Below are positions 60,801 through 64,000 of a stretch of DNA of 64,000 bases, piece by piece. The stretch is taken from contig CAVVAM010000014.1 of NCBI GenBank assembly GCA_963746265.1, positions 248,001 through 312,000 on the forward strand, written 5' to 3'. The notes beneath the pieces are model-generated. The model was not told the DNA's origin. It made no database searches and saw only the letters and a program-made list of their open reading frames with translations. The stretch comes from Ilumatobacter sp963746265 (GTDB lineage Bacteria > Actinomycetota > Acidimicrobiia > Acidimicrobiales > Ilumatobacteraceae). Every line of letters starts with the position of its first letter. Within the stretch, counting starts at the first letter, position 1. The position numbers were made by a program, and so were the translations under genes.

Positions 60801-63800
60801 GCTCTTCGCCGGCGTGATCGAGGAAGGTCTCAAGATCTACGGCGACGCGCCGGCCTCGATCGCACCGACCGCCTCGGAGCCGGCCGCGACCCCCGAACCG
60901 GGCGCCCAGGGCCGGATCGACGCCGAGCCGGTGGTGATCACCGGAGCCGCACTCGGTCTGCCCGGGGTCGAGCAGGTCTTCGACGACGCCAACATCGGCC
61001 GCATCCTCGCCGGGCAACAGTTCATCCACATGCTGCCCGAGGCCGCTCGGGCGCGGATGGCCGACATGCACATCACCCGGCTCGTCAAGAGCGAGTCCGG
61101 CGGTGCGAGCTTCGAGACGATCGACGATCCGACCGAGGTGATCAAGCTCGCCGGACAGCGAGCCCCGCTCGACGTGGTCGGGCAATTCGCGGTCGAGTCG
61201 GCGCGGGACGAGGCACTGGACAACACGACCCGGCTCGCCATCGGAGCCGGCTTCGACGCGCTACGTGACGCCGGCATCCCCCTCGTGATGCGCTACAAGA
61301 CCACCACCCTGGGGACACAGCTCCCGGATCGGTGGGGACTCCCCGATGCGCTTCGCGACGACACCGGGGTGATCTTCGCCAGCGCCTTCCCCGGGTACGA
61401 CCGATTCGCCGAGGACATCGAGGCCTACACGGCAGACCGCGCCCGGCGCGAACACCTGCTCGCGCTCGAAGGCGTCCGCGCCCGGATCAACGGCGGTGAG
61501 CCTGCTGCGGCCGAGATCGATCGGCTGATCGACGGGCTGCGCTCCGAGATCGAGGCCCGTCCGTACCACTTCGACCGCCGGTTCCTGTTCCGGGTGCTCT
61601 CGATGGGACACTCCCAGTTCGCCGAGATGATCGGCGCCCGGGGCCCGAACACACAGGTCAACGCCGCCTGCGCGTCGACCACCCAGGCATTGTCGCTGGC
61701 CGAGGACTGGATCCGCGCCGGTCGCTGCCGACGTGTCATCGTCGTGTCGGCCGACGACGCCACCGGCGACTCCCTGCAGCCGTGGATCACGAGCGGCTTC
61801 CTGGCGAGTGGCGCCGCGGCGACGGACGAACACGTCGAGGATGCGGCGACGCCGTTCGATCGACGTCGACACGGCATGATCGTGGGCATGGGCGCAGCCG
61901 CCCTCGTGGTCGAGTCGGCAGCAGCGGCCCGCGAGCGGGGCCTGCAGCCGATTTGTGAAGTGCTCGCGGCCGTCACGGCGAACTCGGCGTTCCACGGCAC
62001 CCGTCTCGACGTCGAACACATCGGCGCCGTGATGGAGGCAGTCGTACGCCAGGCGGAGGCACGCGGAGTCGACCGCACCGCGATCGCCCAGGGGGCCATG
62101 TTCGTCTCGCACGAGACGTACACGCCGGCCCGGGGTGGCTCGGCGTCAGCTGAGATCAATGCGCTCCGTCAGGTGTTCGGAGCCGGTGCCGACCGTGTGG
62201 TGATCACGAACACCAAGGGCTTCACCGGACACGCCATGGGCGCGGGCATCGAGGACGTCGTCGCCGTCAAGGCGCTCGAGACCGGCATCGTCCCGCCGGT
62301 GCCGAACTACCGCGAGCCCGATCCGGACCTCGGCACACTGAACCTGTCACAGGGCGGTGTGCACGATGTCCGGTACGCGCTGCGACTCGCCGCCGGCTTC
62401 GGCTCGCAGGTCGCCATGGCGCTCCTGCGATGGACGCCCGTTCCCGACGGCGCACACCGCGGTCCCGACGCGCTCGGCCATCAGTACCGCATCACCGACT
62501 CGGGCGCCTGGCAGCGATGGCTGGACGGCCTGGCCGGGCACGAGGGCGCTCGACTCGAGGTCGACCATCGCCGGCTGCGCATCGTCGACGTCGGCGCGCC
62601 CACCACGTCGGTGCACGCATCGGTCATCCCGATCCCGTACGACGGACAATTCGCCGACACCGGTGTGACACAGGTCGAGCCCGCCGTCGCGCCCACACCT
62701 CCCCCGCCGGCTCCTGCGCCGAGCCCGGCTCCTGCACCGAGCCCGGCCGCTGCACCGGTGCAGCCGGCTCCGGTTGCCGCGACCGTCGATGACGTGCTCG
62801 CGGCCGTGACCGCCGTCGTGTCGGAGATGACCGGCTACCCCGCCGACCTGTTGGAACCCGACCTCGACCTCGAAGCCGACCTCGGCGTCGACACCGTCAA
62901 ACAAGCCGAGGTCTTCGCCGCCGTCCGCGACCGCTACAACGTCGAACGCGACGACACCCTCCAACTCCGCGACTTCCCCACCCTCCACCACGTCGCCAAC
63001 TGGGTCCGCGACCGCGCCGGCCTCGGCGCCGCACCCACCACCGCACCCACCACCGCACCCGCCACCCCCGCAGCACCGGCAGCCACCGCACCGCCAGCCG
63101 CAACCGACGACGTGCTGGCCGCGGTCACCCAGGTCGTCGCCGAGATGACCGGCTACCCCGCCGACCTGTTGGAACCCGACCTCGACCTCGAAGCCGACCT
63201 CGGCGTCGACACCGTCAAACAAGCCGAGGTCTTCGCCGCCGTCCGCGACCGCTACAACGTCGAACGCGACGACACCCTCCAACTCCGCGACTTCCCCACC
63301 CTCCACCACGTCGCCAACTGGGTCCGCGACCGCGCCGGCCTCGGCGCCGCACCCACCACCGCACCCACCACCGCACCCGCCACCCCCGCAGCACCGGCAG
63401 CCACCGCACCGCCAGCCGCAACCGACGACGTGCTGGCCGCGGTCACCCAGGTCGTCGCCGAGATGACCGGCTACCCCGCCGACCTGTTGGAACCCGACCT
63501 CGACCTCGAAGCCGACCTCGGCGTCGACACCGTCAAACAAGCCGAGGTCTTCGCCGCCGTCCGCGACCGCTACAACGTCGAACGCGACGACACCCTCCAA
63601 CTCCGCGACTTCCCCACCCTCCACCACGTCGCCAACTGGGTCCGCGACCGCGCCGGCCTCGGCGCCGCACCCACCACCGCACCCACCACCGCACCCACCA
63701 CCGCACCCGCCACCCCCGCAGCACCGGCAGCCACCGCACCGCCAGCCGCAACCGACGACGTGCTGGCCGCGGTCACCCAGGTCGTCGCCGAGATGACCGG

Positions 63801-64000
63801 CTACCCCGCCGACCTGTTGGAACCCGACCTCGACCTCGAAGCCGACCTCGGCGTCGACACCGTCAAACAAGCCGAGGTCTTCGCCGCCGTCCGCGACCGC
63901 TACAACGTCGAACGCGACGACACCCTCCAACTCCGCGACTTCCCCACCCTCCACCACGTCGCCAACTGGGTCCGCGACCGCGCCGGCCTCGGCGCCGCAC
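57826..64000 (+). CDS. giant type I polyketide/fatty-acid synthase, KS-AT-KS-(ACP)4..., runs off the window
   Basis: At least 2058 residues with no stop before the window ends. The ATG has AGGAG 9 nt upstream. KS1 (about 10-450) has Cys220 in DAACASG, His354 in EAHGTST and His394 in NIGHLK. The AT (about 612-920) has Ser713 in GHSLGEY and HAFH (His818), a malonyl-type signature. KS2 (about 1035-1560) has Cys1282 in NAACAST, His1429 in a non-canonical SHETYT context and His1469 in TGHAMG. Four tandem carrier domains follow, with GVDTVKQ centres at Thr1690, 1796, 1902 and 2012 in place of the usual Ser. KS1 resembles PfaA-type polyunsaturated-fatty-acid synthases. Reductive domains presumably lie downstream. 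Confidence 0.9.
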   Translation, partial: MSDSFAVPSSPIAVVGLGAIMPDAVDAEAFWANITGGRYSISDVPPERWDPALFYSPDHAEPDKTYSTIGGWVRDYPWDPIRWRLPVPPKVADQMDDGQRWAISAARSALLDAGWPDWNIDPDNVAVVIGNAIGGEKHYESNLRIELPGVLQDLESTESFAALSPDQRAHIISEMRDHFLAHFGEINEDTMPGELANVMAGRIANLFNFRGPNFTTDAACASGLAAMSVAVEGLVDHRFDAAITGGIDHNMGVAAFVKFCKIGALSATGTRPFDAGADGFVMGEGAALFVLKRLEDAERDGDRIYSVILGIGGSSDGKGKGITAPNPIGQRLAVTRAWDVAGEDPATVSAIEAHGTSTRVGDATELESLTAVFGAAGAPARSVALGSVKSNIGHLKAAAGAAGMFKMVRSLHDTVLTPSLHFDVPNPNVDWDTSPFAVNTELRPWPVPPSGVRRAGVSAFGFGGTNFHVVLEEHVPGRHRPPARVFAGASVERPVTEMAGRAATTSSLDGVDDPTKPPPRGALVLGARDDADLLAQVEAALADARAGRAPVPARPDPAVGRAAVRIAVDYADAADLAAKLEKAVKALTADNPAIFRMLRQQGVFVGRGPAPKVAFLYTGQGSQYVNMLESLRATEPIVADTFRQADEVMTPLLGRPLSSYIFVDGDDPDAVAQLEKELLQTEVTQPAVLATDSSLGRLLAAYGMRPDMVMGHSLGEYGALIASGSLTFEAALEAVSARGREMAALSIEDNGAMAAVFGPLTEIERIVDETDGYVVIANINSNNQAVVGGATDAVATAIDAFTAAGMQAIRIPVSHAFHTSIVAPASVPLVATLRRLDVQPPRIPLVANVTGDFYPADASPETMLESLGKQVASPVQFVRGLHTLYDAGARVFVEVGPKRALHGFVEDVLGDHDDVLALFTNHPKLGDAASINQALCGLWAAGVGFDAPAPVERPVTASTATAVTPAAATPSSAASGSAAPSEPDDRIMQLGRLFAGVIEEGLKIYGDAPASIAPTASEPAATPEPGAQGRIDAEPVVITGAALGLPGVEQVFDDANIGRILAGQQFIHMLPEAARARMADMHITRLVKSESGGASFETIDDPTEVIKLAGQRAPLDVVGQFAVESARDEALDNTTRLAIGAGFDALRDAGIPLVMRYKTTTLGTQLPDRWGLPDALRDDTGVIFASAFPGYDRFAEDIEAYTADRARREHLLALEGVRARINGGEPAAAEIDRLIDGLRSEIEARPYHFDRRFLFRVLSMGHSQFAEMIGARGPNTQVNAACASTTQALSLAEDWIRAGRCRRVIVVSADDATGDSLQPWITSGFLASGAAATDEHVEDAATPFDRRRHGMIVGMGAAALVVESAAAARERGLQPICEVLAAVTANSAFHGTRLDVEHIGAVMEAVVRQAEARGVDRTAIAQGAMFVSHETYTPARGGSASAEINALRQVFGAGADRVVITNTKGFTGHAMGAGIEDVVAVKALETGIVPPVPNYREPDPDLGTLNLSQGGVHDVRYALRLAAGFGSQVAMALLRWTPVPDGAHRGPDALGHQYRITDSGAWQRWLDGLAGHEGARLEVDHRRLRIVDVGAPTTSVHASVIPIPYDGQFADTGVTQVEPAVAPTPPPPAPAPSPAPAPSPAAAPVQPAPVAATVDDVLAAVTAVVSEMTGYPADLLEPDLDLEADLGVDTVKQAEVFAAVRDRYNVERDDTLQLRDFPTLHHVANWVRDRAGLGAAPTTAPTTAPATPAAPAATAPPAATDDVLAAVTQVVAEMTGYPADLLEPDLDLEADLGVDTVKQAEVFAAVRDRYNVERDDTLQLRDFPTLHHVANWVRDRAGLGAAPTTAPTTAPATPAAPAATAPPAATDDVLAAVTQVVAEMTGYPADLLEPDLDLEADLGVDTVKQAEVFAAVRDRYNVERDDTLQLRDFPTLHHVANWVRDRAGLGAAPTTAPTTAPTTAPATPAAPAATAPPAATDDVLAAVTQVVAEMTGYPADLLEPDLDLEADLGVDTVKQAEVFAAVRDRYNVERDDTLQLRDFPTLHHVANWVRDRAGLGAA
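62824..64000 (+). repeat. tandem near-identical carrier-domain repeats (318/318/330 bp)
   Basis: Copies 2, 3 and 4 of the carrier domain plus Ala/Pro/Thr linker begin at 63106, 63424 and 63754 and appear identical at the nucleotide level, except that the third linker has an extra 12 bp (one more APTT unit). Copy 1 diverges upstream of 62824 and becomes identical to the others from there. Such identity, including synonymous sites, indicates very recent duplication or ongoing gene conversion. Confidence 0.95.

Noticed and set aside
62347..63957. 536-residue minus-strand open frame, Gly/Cys/Val-rich with repeats
   Set aside because: It is the antisense of the tandem carrier repeats of the giant synthase. 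Its repeats mirror that gene and it has no ribosome-binding site or recognisable domain.

Overview
This 64 kb window is high-GC DNA from a free-living, aerobic actinobacterium. Evidence includes GC-rich codon third positions, ATGA/GTGA-coupled operons, actinobacterial lipoproteins, a WS/DGAT acyltransferase, a HAD-PlsC fusion, and several genes with a -10-like hexamer only 6-8 nt before the start codon (leaderless mRNA). The gene mix resembles marine or sediment Acidimicrobiia such as Ilumatobacter. That is an inference from protein style, not a database match. No rRNA, tRNA, CRISPR array, intact phage or intact insertion sequence was seen.

Layout. 0-9.5 kb: a LarA/DUF2088-like protein, a PlsC acyltransferase, a LysM lipoprotein and gltBD glutamate synthase. 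9.7-17.7 kb: a membrane-anchored secreted protein, a crotonase beside a damaged methyltransferase, a cyclic-nucleotide-binding protein, a nitroreductase/ComB pair, a PAS-GAF-GGDEF-EAL protein and a GntR regulator. 17.7-31.9 kb: central carbon and lipid genes (aconitase, carboxyltransferase with LysR, citrate synthase, HAD-PlsC, PAP2 and acyl-CoA dehydrogenase), a 48-bp minisatellite and a large secreted lysozyme-like protein. 31.9-38.7 kb: an EamA pseudogene, a YfbK-like VWA lipoprotein and a tightly overlapping zwf-GH15-mscS operon. 38.7-45.05 kb: a four-gene minus-strand operon joining an adenylation-carrier-acyltransferase-3 fusion to a ferric-iron ABC importer, with a DtxR/IdeR-like palindrome over its promoter. 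45.1-50.1 kb: an M20 peptidase, a decayed TauD dioxygenase, a tyrosine-recombinase fragment and pyruvate phosphate dikinase. 50.1-55.9 kb: WS/DGAT and three glycosyltransferases. 56.1-64 kb: an acyl-CoA dehydrogenase followed by the start of a giant type I synthase (KS-AT-KS-ACP-ACP-ACP-ACP) that runs off the window.

The two most unusual systems are the giant synthase and the iron-linked operon. All four tandem carrier domains of the synthase have threonine where the phosphopantetheine serine is expected. The iron-linked operon translationally couples a one-module, Dlt-like ligase/carrier/membrane acyltransferase to an FbpABC-type transporter. The window also shows gene decay: the EamA and TauD pseudogenes, the frameshifted methyltransferase and the recombinase scrap.
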